Assembly (NCBI GenBank): GCA_001701135.1
Contig: DAAN01000015.1
Coordinates: 340 to 64,339 of the forward strand
Direction of reading: 5' to 3'
DNA from: Bacteroidales bacterium H3
GTDB taxonomy: Bacteria; Bacteroidota; Bacteroidia; Bacteroidales; Muribaculaceae
Length of the DNA stretch: 64,000 nucleotides
Part shown: piece by piece, positions 20,501 through 27,007 of the stretch
Position numbering within the stretch: position 1 is the stretch's first letter
Layout: the number at the start of each line of letters is the position of its first letter
The notes under the pieces: generated by a model
Told to the model about the DNA's origin: nothing
Seen by the model: the letters and a program-made list of their open reading frames with translations, nothing else
Database searches by the model: none
Position numbers and translations under genes: made by a program

Positions 20501-22943
20501 ATTCTTCTATCTCCGAAAGGATATGCCTGTGGAGAAGTTCGAGCTGAATTGGCTGCAGCACATGGAGTGTCTTCATCCTGATTTTGTTCAGCGCAATTCT
20601 TACCGCCTTGGACGACGAAGGCTCCGACAGCGACTGACGGATCACCTTATAGAATGTGCGCATGTCGGTGACGCACTCGGCGATGGCCTGCGCGGCATCA
20701 TCATCGAGGCGCAGCCGGCATATCAGCTCCAGCCACCGGTCGCCAAGGATAAAACGGACCACGCGCTCGGTGCCGAGAGTGGTGGCGGCGCGGGTCACTG
20801 CCAGATATGATTCCCTGAACAGTGAACTTCCGGGCTGGTCGAGCATCAGTTTCATCTGGTTGACCACCCAGTTGCCGCAGAGGTCGCGCGCCCCGGGATG
20901 GCTGTCGGAAAGAGAGTCGCCGGGGCCGCCGTCGGTTTCGGGGAGTGTGCGGCAGAGTCCGCAGATCCATTCCAGCGCACTGTTCACGCCGCAGAGGTTT
21001 GTAGCCGGCCAGTCGACTGTGTCGCGTTGACCGCCACGACGGTTATATAGCGTCTCGGCCAGCACGGCAGCCCCGGCAGCCGGCATAATCTCGAGCATCA
21101 GACGGAATGTCTCGGTGTTGTTGTCGTCAGCCACTTCGGGAAGCTGTGCGCCGCTTTCTCCAAGCTCGCTGAAAACCCGTGCCAGATACCGCGCCCTGAA
21201 AAATTCACGGAAAGTATCGAGCCGGAATTCCAGATTGCTATTCTCGAGATTGAGGAGGCCGGCACTCACGAGCGCCGAGATTGTCTGCTTGATTTTCTTC
21301 GGGGAATTGCCCGCAGCGAGCTTCTGCTGCATGTGACCGATGAATTCATCCACCCTGATGCCGCCGGCGTTGTCGCCGCTCACGAGCGCAAGCTCGTCGA
21401 GCAGCTCTCCGGCCTGGTATTCAAGCGATTCCCGCTCGAACACCTTGTCGACGAATGCCGACAGGAGCGCCCCGCGGTTGGTGTAGCTGAACTCTTTTTC
21501 AGAGTCTTTCACGGCTCCGATAAGGATTTTAAGGTTGAGCGGGCAGCTGAGCAGCGCCAGGATATTGTCGCTCTCGAACATCCGGAGCATGCGCCGGCTC
21601 ACCTCCTCTTTCAGGCCCAACGACATCACAAACCGCGCGATGGTAGCGCTGCTGATGTCCTGTATTCTGAAAATGCGTGGTCTGCATGTTTCTTCGATGA
21701 CGCGTTTGGCCCCGGCATATTCGAAAACACGGCCTGTGAGCACCACAGTGCAGTTGCGGGTGTTTTCAAGCAGATCCTTAAGAAACTTTTCAGAGCTGAC
21801 ACCCGGTTTGAATTCATTTATGCCATCCACGGCTATGAAGAGGCGCCCATCGTCGAGCAGTCGGTCGGCTATGGCCGACGACATACGCCTGGCTGTGGCG
21901 CGGCTGTGGAGTTCCCCGATAAATGTGCTCCCCGGCTCTATCTCCTTGATATTGATCAGCACAGGGATACGGCCATCGGCACCCTCGGCGTCGCAGAGCT
22001 GCCGCAGAATATTGTTCATCAGCGTAGACTTGCCGGCGCCCGGCACTCCGAGCACCACATGCGCCCCCGCCCCGGCGTTACAGAGCGTTTTCTCGGCATC
22101 GATGTCGTTGCCGTTGCCGTCAGCAGAGATTTCACGGAGCATCACCGGCATCAGCGGCACTTCGTCGCTGCCGTCGCTGTGAAGAACATTGTTGGTCAGA
22201 TATTCCGAAAATGCGTCACGGCTCAGTTTCAGATACTTTTCAATCTGATCCGGCTCGCTGATCTCAGGTGCGCCTCCGCCCGACAGCTTCCCATCGCCAA
22301 ACGAGCGGTTAAGCTTCTCTGAACCGCGGTCGATGATATGCAGCAGACACACCAGCACCAGACGCCCCACATTCTTGTCGTTGGCGTTGATATACTGCGC
22401 CTTGTTGTTGCCGTGGACCTTGCTGTTGCGGAGTTCGCGCATGGTGTCGAATACCTTGCGTGCTTTCGGGTCGATCAGGCCAGCCTTGTCGGCCACGTTC
22501 ATCAGCAGTTTGCACAATCCCGATATGTCATCCATTTCGGGGAGACTTGTATCGCCCGTGATGAAAAAGATTATATCTTTCACACACCCCTCGAACACAG
22601 CCAGCATATTCTCGAACGGAGCCGACCCGACCACGTCGCCCGCAAGCCATGTAAGGAATTCGGGCACGCGGTTGATGCATATGCAGCGCTTCCCTGCGCA
22701 TTGCGGCGCCCTTACGATAATATCGGATAACAATTCCGCGGCCCTGTGCATGGCCGCCTCGTCGGCGAAAAGTGTCGACAGCCCCGTCTGATCCTCATGA
22801 AATTCGTCATCCTCACCAAAAACCGGCAGAGTGATTCTGGTGAATTTGAAATTCATGAATTTGAAAATCTTGCCGAACGTTGCAGTGAGGCCGGCATAAC
22901 TTGCCGCAACGGCATTTCGAGGGCTGTCGGGTACGGTTTCCAT
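14553..22943 (-). CDS. giant HEPN-like / NACHT NTPase with a C-terminal S1/OB-like repeat array
   Basis: The protein has 2,796 residues from the ATG at 22943; a longer reading (to 23096) would overlap cdaA, and M30 (22856) is an alternative. Residues 60-230 are helical with LRNSKVHG (R172, H177), an Rx4H HEPN-type motif. Residues 290-560 form a NACHT/STAND core: Walker A GVPGAGKST (299-307, K305), Walker B LFIAVDGINEF (D373) and TVVLTGR (sensor Arg 405). Helical segments follow to about 950, a beta-rich region to about 1735, and then S1/OB-like units to the end. The last ones start near 2398, 2491, 2575, 2658 and 2738, each opening with a pattern such as GTVTGYADEGLVVSF or ATVKEVFDGSVLIT. Length and order do not match a defence family I know. 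STAND NTPases usually act as ligand-triggered switches. Confidence 0.85.
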   Translation of the reverse strand: METVPDSPRNAVAASYAGLTATFGKIFKFMNFKFTRITLPVFGEDDEFHEDQTGLSTLFADEAAMHRAAELLSDIIVRAPQCAGKRCICINRVPEFLTWLAGDVVGSAPFENMLAVFEGCVKDIIFFITGDTSLPEMDDISGLCKLLMNVADKAGLIDPKARKVFDTMRELRNSKVHGNNKAQYINANDKNVGRLVLVCLLHIIDRGSEKLNRSFGDGKLSGGGAPEISEPDQIEKYLKLSRDAFSEYLTNNVLHSDGSDEVPLMPVMLREISADGNGNDIDAEKTLCNAGAGAHVVLGVPGAGKSTLMNNILRQLCDAEGADGRIPVLINIKEIEPGSTFIGELHSRATARRMSSAIADRLLDDGRLFIAVDGINEFKPGVSSEKFLKDLLENTRNCTVVLTGRVFEYAGAKRVIEETCRPRIFRIQDISSATIARFVMSLGLKEEVSRRMLRMFESDNILALLSCPLNLKILIGAVKDSEKEFSYTNRGALLSAFVDKVFERESLEYQAGELLDELALVSGDNAGGIRVDEFIGHMQQKLAAGNSPKKIKQTISALVSAGLLNLENSNLEFRLDTFREFFRARYLARVFSELGESGAQLPEVADDNNTETFRLMLEIMPAAGAAVLAETLYNRRGGQRDTVDWPATNLCGVNSALEWICGLCRTLPETDGGPGDSLSDSHPGARDLCGNWVVNQMKLMLDQPGSSLFRESYLAVTRAATTLGTERVVRFILGDRWLELICRLRLDDDAAQAIAECVTDMRTFYKVIRQSLSEPSSSKAVRIALNKIRMKTLHVLQPIQLELLHRHILSEIEECRAKNQVAPRMLYVDCYTTALLTGNIDIVENVPGKIVREASVKLSPRYYNRLLDLCAAEPVGGRVHTFFGKLTPQYKDYRDRDRDNNDSVKFAEHVVRYLSMRDCTASAAWLMQQKEFLDCMAGDREALRRVCALVPLDELPHEIASRLYEPVMMRLAMESRRENTFAANLRGDDLRAYAAVANNNLNFNSSPGKQHDRTMTSGARVVGMESPSVMMLSLPVVENPGQFVGSAVSLQVSHSERYSGTVTECRGGGGEYCEMFFSFFGIELFPVYGTLSWHNPVLGLGGSLRYSLATQNNFKVLMLRFTDKDSLRQLGNKDVLAAITSRLTVFKIGSTVLSPLKSNRYPAIDTSTVMRVELNSEVASNDTLATGINLVRLADSAPDKPRFLRLDYVVGGNKSVPSRLLECRGEEASFLFSREALAGVGQGVWLTAPGCNYHALISHPTEPVEKVIECTGMRFEHTALPASGQVEIESVDGVVDFYLKNSDDAGVSMLMFMTEAQSRAFGVCAASYPVMRFSDGTSATLQEAPVTVDLGSGILLRASLRGAPADIATRWGDTPAVSFSVSRVVNTSPLNSGIYAVTAIPYSVDNQGKVTLPTPFDPRTLTRLKVRVDDNASESPVFTVDPGKIYPGRSLRRIPVRLKNMSGAAIAMRRSSHGILYLAESSVKYQNIIQLVQFDNGSRYHPDMVAPVIEELISSDRVEFVDRHRAFFRYSLSEHLLMRYEATASRLNTKVVGRIDDADESMESFIPKALPAYTPKFKKGANFDVGKLDLKITARDGDCFVADAGLFFLLRIPENELPGAAVGQYRLGGREDFSTIVNKEDDERRLVAALNDHIRRGEAFSLTCSGSTEGYVVELESARWPGFRFSVRNKAPQLHRADLYRLRAGAVEFRAVPGFDGITGAGEPVFVESIPKERPRLYRYYEAVVVSVDPRGAFVECNGFRGRMELTGMQTGREYHPDEFLPVKCVYADYTGGRYKFKHEEEQTEAKLAEGTIIGEAYINHFDEEEGRYTVNFKNFTDYPALSIDGLNPFTWDACGLFVPGSRIKLKVVKVTGKMPFPYQVSIIPPPGDPFGLVKGDRAKVQVGPRDRFIHFTIRDREYSMQASEHFFPEFMKDLCPDRLTMNLLVAGGYGEYEGLKYGSPILHINSHRQFEADHPIGEKFMAEVLLSDAVHTVVRTADDYYLDIPDSHFKGHWPMLRRPRKGDSVLCEVATYSGSIGKTSRVISPLYDASVEKEATLPPGDYRGKVAEAYLNHRYLVQTDAGEVTAKFTGPEYIEKYFFFQDWPVTVTVAPDGEAVMHYEGVRYQVPLAEKRIRIYPVIESGKGIMVRFLHDDTDCYGYMTLNDIRWTHGYAVLRDEEFLRLSKPGGVVMAQMKSSGPEGTFFRLKDAADNPYMRLAADGMAVGDEVEVEMIRHLPKGTVLVKYKDVEGCMLATGAGRFCTDTGASARYAGERFKARVTKFKPEEGTLEFRAVSAGRNYAPEKKLRKEVEYEVVVRGYAGESVLVQCEDVVGIISHDRNLYERITVTPANYPVGMRLKAEVKKIRQHENGSTVLVTFSISEQWMRRFHTLSSLSALREKPVTGTVTGYADEGLVVSFAMHGFGNVCGIVPREAVLENVEGAGADVDLSDIYPRGTQLEVIPAVASKETRVVFLVPVNCRLLEVARKVIAGERRVSGTVIKADLYDGYTVRLDNGLTGIVRNTDATHSLWTTDRLHKGERYDFDITEADFRNYRLKLTRKSVVSDPWQAINLQPGDKVVATVKEVFDGSVLITHSGVCDYIPKEYVADLAGCPWDVGYQPRSEDFPAGKEIAMRVVKVEKGYRHVTLMPDRAAAAESLPLLFLAEVVHAGDDGLWVRLPDSEVIGYLPDDEISHAGVKASDGFFRPGEMITVSHRKGEEPTVRPHLSRKSALDNPALPAKGKVEVRVMRVVGGKVLAVAAGREVILNASAFGSEPEPGDVCTTQAEVIKQALKILD

Positions 22944-22981
22944 GGTCAGACAGGTACGGTTTTCATGGTCAGACAGGTACG
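22936..22981. repeat. tandem 23-bp duplication at the cdaA / NACHT junction
   Basis: Two adjacent 23-nt units (22936-22958 and 22959-22981) differ at one base. Each contains a copy of the cdaA stop context followed by an ATG. The upstream ATG (22966) gives only a 6-codon reading frame ending at the duplicated TGA; the downstream ATG (22943) opens the giant gene. Confidence 0.9.
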
Positions 22982-23748
22982 GGAAGGGTGGAGAGGCGTT
23001 TTTCAAGCTCGGTAGAGGAGAGGCGGGTGAACAGGCGGCCGCGGTAGGCCACGGAGATGTTGCCCGTCTCCTCTGATACCACGATGGCGAAAGCATCGGT
23101 AGCCTGCGATATGCCCAAAGCCGATCGGTGGCGAAGACCCAGCGCGCGGGGCACGTTGGAGTCGTGACTCACGGGGAGGATGCAGCCGGCGGCTTTCAGG
23201 CGCGCTCCGGCTATGATGAGGGCGCCGTCGTGCAGGGGCGAGTTCTTGAAGAATATATTTTCGATCAGGCGAGAATTGATTTCCGCATCGATGCAGTCGC
23301 CGGTCTTCTCGTAGTTTTCGAGCGACACCTCCTGCTCTATCACAATCAGTGCGCCGGTCTTGCTTTTCGACATCGACATGCAGGCATAGATGATGGGCAT
23401 CACACGGGTATGGCTGGGCGACCGGTCCTCATCTTTTCGGTGCCGGAACAGGTCGGTGAGGAATTTCCACCGTTTCTTAGATCCCAACTCCACGAGAAAG
23501 CGCTTTATCTGGTCCTGGAAGATGATTACAAGGATAAGCAGGCCTATACTCATCACCTTGTCGAGTATCGACCCTATGAGTTTCATCTCCAGTATCTCCG
23601 ATGCGACAACCCACACTACAATAAATGCGAGCACACCATAGAAGATGTTGATGGTGCCCGACTCTTTCATCAGTTTGTAGAGATAATAGAGGAGCAGGGC
23701 TACGATTACAATGTCGAGCAGGTCTTTTATGCCGAATGATTCTATCAT
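22969..23748 (-). CDS. cdaA: diadenylate cyclase CdaA (c-di-AMP synthase)
   Basis: A 259-residue membrane enzyme that joins two ATP into cyclic di-AMP. Three N-terminal hydrophobic helices (about 10-80) precede the DAC domain, which shows the catalytic DGA in SPLHDGALIIAGARL and the RHR in ALGLRHRSALGISQ. It lies 42 nt after folP, a common Bacteroidetes pairing. Its stop codon is 25 nt before the giant NACHT gene. A PgpH-type hydrolase of c-di-AMP is encoded 7 kb away. Confidence 0.96.
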   Translation of the reverse strand: MIESFGIKDLLDIVIVALLLYYLYKLMKESGTINIFYGVLAFIVVWVVASEILEMKLIGSILDKVMSIGLLILVIIFQDQIKRFLVELGSKKRWKFLTDLFRHRKDEDRSPSHTRVMPIIYACMSMSKSKTGALIVIEQEVSLENYEKTGDCIDAEINSRLIENIFFKNSPLHDGALIIAGARLKAAGCILPVSHDSNVPRALGLRHRSALGISQATDAFAIVVSEETGNISVAYRGRLFTRLSSTELEKRLSTLPVPV

Positions 23749-23790
23749 GGTCCGGGAGTTAAGGGAGGCTGTGGTAATGAAAGTAGCGGG

Positions 23791-24657
23791 TCAGTTGGCG
23801 GCGGATGAGTTTCGGGCGAACAGGCGCATCACATCCACAGCCTGACGGCATGCTGCCACGTCGTGGACACGCAGGATGGCGGCGCCACGCTCAAGAGCCA
23901 GCGCGTTGAGCACCGTGGTGCCGGGCAACGCCTCGGCGGGTGTGATGCCCAGCGGACGGTATATCATGGATTTGCGCGATACGCCCACAAGCATAGGCCG
24001 GTCGCCCAGCAGACGGCCTACCTCTGGCAGGCCGGCCATCAGCTCATAATTCTGTTCGGGTGTTTTGGCGAAGCCGAAACCGGGATCGACTATGATGTCG
24101 GCGATCCCCTCGAGGGTGGCTTTCACTATCTGCGGCTGCAGTTCGGAGACCACGCCGGCGCAGACGCCGAGCGGATAGTCGGTGAGTGTGAGCATATTGT
24201 CGGGGTTGCCGCGGGTGTGCATCATGATATATGGCACTCCCATGGCGGCCACGGCGGGAATCATGCCGGGATCCATCGTTCCGGCCGATATGTCGTTGAC
24301 AATGTCGGCTCCGAGCGCCACCGCCTGCCGGGCCACTGAGGCGCGGAAGGTGTCGACCGAGATGATGATATCGGTCGAAACTTGTCTGACAGCCTCGATG
24401 CCGCGGGCCACACGACGCATCTCCTCGTCGGCTGCCGCGGTTTCGGAGCCGGGACGGGTAGAGCACCCCCCGATGTCGATGATGTCGGCACCCTCGTCGA
24501 CGAGCTGCCGCGCCATGGCATCGACCCTGTCGGCTTCGTCGCCTATGGTACGCGAGCCGGCGTAGAACGAGTCGGGCGTGACATTCAGGATGCCCATCAC
24601 CTGCGGGGTGCTGAATTCGCGGATGTGGCCTCGGATGTTAAGAGAGAAACTTTGCAT
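23791..24657 (-). CDS. folP: dihydropteroate synthase
   Basis: Folate biosynthesis: condenses p-aminobenzoate with the dihydropterin pyrophosphate. The 288-residue TIM barrel shows VMGILNVTPDSFY, DIGGCSTRPGSE, DIVNDIS, IVDPGFGFAKT and the phosphate-binding VGVSRKSMIYR. The ATG at 24657 is preferred; a GTG 21 nt upstream (24678) would add seven residues beyond the usual family N-terminus. It is first in the folP-cdaA-NACHT-TM run, whose promoter must lie in the short divergent region shared with the histidine kinase. Confidence 0.96.
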   Translation of the reverse strand: MQSFSLNIRGHIREFSTPQVMGILNVTPDSFYAGSRTIGDEADRVDAMARQLVDEGADIIDIGGCSTRPGSETAAADEEMRRVARGIEAVRQVSTDIIISVDTFRASVARQAVALGADIVNDISAGTMDPGMIPAVAAMGVPYIMMHTRGNPDNMLTLTDYPLGVCAGVVSELQPQIVKATLEGIADIIVDPGFGFAKTPEQNYELMAGLPEVGRLLGDRPMLVGVSRKSMIYRPLGITPAEALPGTTVLNALALERGAAILRVHDVAACRQAVDVMRLFARNSSAAN

Positions 24658-24758
24658 TGTGTCAGACAAATATTTCACGAAGTTACGAAATTATCGGCAA
24701 AAAAGCGCCATCTGTCGAATTTTTCAGTGTCGGGCCGCGGAATTTCCCACGGTTTGAT

Positions 24759-24766
24759 TAATTTTG
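24759..24766 (+). promoter_or_regulatory. -7 box of the LytS/LytTR operon promoter
   Basis: TAATTTTG, 44 nt before the kinase ATG. No matching -33 box is obvious. Confidence 0.45.
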
Positions 24767-24810
24767 CATAAGCAACCGGTCTGAATTTCCGCCGGTTATC
24801 CGCCACTGCT

Positions 24811-25959
24811 ATGCCACAGACTCTAACGATGCCCCGGGCATCGGCCGATACACGCCGTCAGCGCCTGGTGCGCGCCCTCACTCATCTCATTTTCATAGGG
24901 ATGCTTTTCGTTCTGCCCGAAATCGTCAGTTCGATGGGTCGCCCGTTCCAGCTGGTGCCTCAGTTGCGCTGGGGCGTCTACGCCAAGTCGCTGGTGTATA
25001 TCGCGGTGTTCTACATCAACTATTGCTTCATCATCGGGGGCGCCCCGGGCCGGCGGGGATTCGCATGGCGGCTGATAGTCTACAATCTGGCCGTTATCGC
25101 CGTGGCCATGGCCGTGTTCTGGCTCATCTGCCAATGGATGGAACCTTACTGGGACGAGGCATGGCGCATCCGCAAGGCCGCAAAGGGGATCAACGTTGGG
25201 AATGCCACCCGTCCGCGCCACCATGACTGGGGCTTCCTCGAATGGCTGAAGATGTCGGTGCGCGACATTGTGATGGTGGTGCTCACCATCGCGCTCAGCA
25301 TCGCCCTGAAACTCTCCGACGCCTGGATGGCTCTTTCGCGACGGCAGCAGGAGATTCTTGCCGACAAACATGAGGAGGAGCTGCGCAATCTGAAAAGCCA
25401 GCTCAATCCCCACTTCCTGTTCAACACCCTCAACTCCATCTATGCCCTTATCGAGGTGTCGCCCCCGAAAGCGCAGGAGGCCGTCCATGAACTCAGCGGT
25501 ATGCTCCGCTATGTGCTTTATGACAACAGCAGCAAGGTGGCGCTGGATCGCGAAACCGCTTTTGTAAGTAACTACGTGCGCCTGATGCAACTGCGTCTGG
25601 CGCCCTCCACACGGGTTGAGTGCACCCTCGAGTGTCACGACCGCGGCAAATGGCTAATTGCCCCGCTGCTATTTGTCCCCCTGGTGGAAAACGCTTTCAA
25701 ATATGGCAACACAGGCGAACCAGGCGCCCACATCGCCATCTCCGTCACTGCCGGAGACTCAACTGTGGTGTGCCGCACCGTCAACGGCTGTCGACCCGCC
25801 GCCGACACCCCCGCCGACCGCCGGGGGGGCATAGGTCTGGCCAACCTCAGGCGACGCCTGCAACTGATCTACGGCGACCGGGCCTCGCTCCGCACCGGCC
25901 GCTCCGACAATGAATTCGAAGCCGTCCTCACCGTTCCCATCACCAATCCACACGAATAA
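24811..25959 (+). CDS. LytS-type sensor histidine kinase (His_kinase family)
   Basis: A 382-residue integral membrane kinase. Four hydrophobic helices lie in the first 170 residues. A coiled linker (RRQQEILADKHEEELRNLK) leads to the phospho-acceptor motif QLNPHFLFNTLNSI (His 201), and the HATPase_c domain follows with PLVENAFKYG and GGIGLANLRRRL. There is no extracellular sensor domain, so the signal is probably sensed in or near the membrane. The LytTR regulator starts 5 nt after its stop, so the two form one two-component system. Confidence 0.94.
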   Translation: MPQTLTMPRASADTRRQRLVRALTHLIFIGMLFVLPEIVSSMGRPFQLVPQLRWGVYAKSLVYIAVFYINYCFIIGGAPGRRGFAWRLIVYNLAVIAVAMAVFWLICQWMEPYWDEAWRIRKAAKGINVGNATRPRHHDWGFLEWLKMSVRDIVMVVLTIALSIALKLSDAWMALSRRQQEILADKHEEELRNLKSQLNPHFLFNTLNSIYALIEVSPPKAQEAVHELSGMLRYVLYDNSSKVALDRETAFVSNYVRLMQLRLAPSTRVECTLECHDRGKWLIAPLLFVPLVENAFKYGNTGEPGAHIAISVTAGDSTVVCRTVNGCRPAADTPADRRGGIGLANLRRRLQLIYGDRASLRTGRSDNEFEAVLTVPITNPHE

Positions 25960-25964
25960 CCGCC

Positions 25965-26729
25965 ATGCAGACTCTCAGATGCGTTGTAATCGACGATGAA
26001 CCCCTGGCGGGCCAGCTTATCGGCAATTATGCCCGCCGCACACCCTCGCTGCAGCTTGCCGGAGTGTTCACCTCGGCCCGCGAGGCCTATTCCCTGATTA
26101 TTTCGGGCGAAGTCGACCTGCTTTTTCTCGACATTCAGATGCCCGAACTGTCGGGTATGGAGTTTGTGAAACTGATTCCGCGCGATACCATGGTGATCTT
26201 TGTCACCGCCTACGAAAACTACGCTATCGAAGGCATCCGCGTCAACGCCGTCGACTATCTGCTCAAGCCGGTGAATTACACCGAGTTCCTTGCCGCAGTG
26301 GAACGCGCCATGGAGCGCCGCCGCTCCGCCCCGGCCCTCGCTTCACCGCCTTCTGCCGACACCCCGGCCGACGACGGCCATATCATCGTGAAATCGGAAT
26401 ACCGCCACCGGCAGATTGCCAAACGCGACATCCTTTTCGTGGAGGGTCTGAAAGATTATGTGCGCATATTCGTGGAGGGGCAGGCGCGCTCGGTGATGAC
26501 CCTTATGAGCATGAAAACGCTCGAGGGCGCCCTCACGCCGCCGGAATTCATGCGCGTGCACCGCAGCTACATAGTCAACCTGTCGAAAATCAACGCCATA
26601 GAGCGTGGCCGCATATTCGTCACCGACAACCGCCAGTCGCCCGCCGTCACCCACGAAGTGCCCGTCAGCGACAGCTACCGTCCACAGCTCCTCGACTACA
26701 TCGCCTCCCGCACCCCTTCCGGTTCCTGA
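25965..26729 (+). CDS. LytTR-family response regulator
   Basis: A 254-residue transcription factor. The receiver domain (1-120) has acidic residues at the N-terminus (VVIDDEP), phospho-acceptor D56 in LLFLDIQMPELSG and the switch Lys in VDYLLKPVNYTEF. A proline-rich linker leads to a LytTR DNA-binding domain (about 145-250) with ILFVEGLKDYVRIF and FMRVHRSYIVNLSKI. It is the partner of the kinase immediately upstream. Targets are unknown; the NhaC gene downstream has its own promoter. Confidence 0.95.
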   Translation: MQTLRCVVIDDEPLAGQLIGNYARRTPSLQLAGVFTSAREAYSLIISGEVDLLFLDIQMPELSGMEFVKLIPRDTMVIFVTAYENYAIEGIRVNAVDYLLKPVNYTEFLAAVERAMERRRSAPALASPPSADTPADDGHIIVKSEYRHRQIAKRDILFVEGLKDYVRIFVEGQARSVMTLMSMKTLEGALTPPEFMRVHRSYIVNLSKINAIERGRIFVTDNRQSPAVTHEVPVSDSYRPQLLDYIASRTPSGS

Positions 26730-26825
26730 GCCACTACACCTCCTTGCAGAGCTTTCGCATCACATCGTGATATGTGAAAAATATGAATTATGAGTGAAAA
26801 ATGGTGATAATCGGGTGAGGGTCTG

Positions 26826-26856
26826 TTGCCTGTTAGGGTGATATTGCTTAATTTTG
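26826..26856 (+). promoter_or_regulatory. promoter of the nhaC-like gene
   Basis: TTG (26826-26828), a 20-nt spacer and TAATTTTG (26849-26856). Transcription would start near 26862 and leave a leader of about 145 nt that includes the inverted repeat at 26872-26914. Confidence 0.6.
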
Positions 26857-26871
26857 CGGCGCAATTCATTT

Positions 26872-26914
26872 TTAGAGCTTGTTTAATAATAAATAAGCTC
26901 TTAACAAGCTCTAA
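26872..26914. repeat. inverted repeat TTAGAGCTTGTT ... AACAAGCTCTAA
   Basis: A perfect 12-bp inverted repeat with a 19-nt AT-rich spacer, in the leader of the nhaC-like gene. The left arm extended to TTAGAGCTTGTTTAATA recurs exactly at 56623-56639, and the 12-mer recurs at 14567-14578. It may be a small mobile-element remnant or a leader hairpin. Confidence 0.7.
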
Positions 26915-27007
26915 GCAGCATTAAGCAATCTATCAGGATTGAAACCACACAGATTCACACGCATATCCTCCCTGTTTTCAAATATCTTTTCCCGGGAATC
27001 ACAGGCA

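Noticed and set aside
22944..23096. N-terminal extension of the giant NACHT protein by 51 residues
   Set aside because: It would lie inside cdaA in another frame and reads as a Pro/Arg/Ser-rich antisense-like stretch. The ATG at 22943 follows the cdaA stop.
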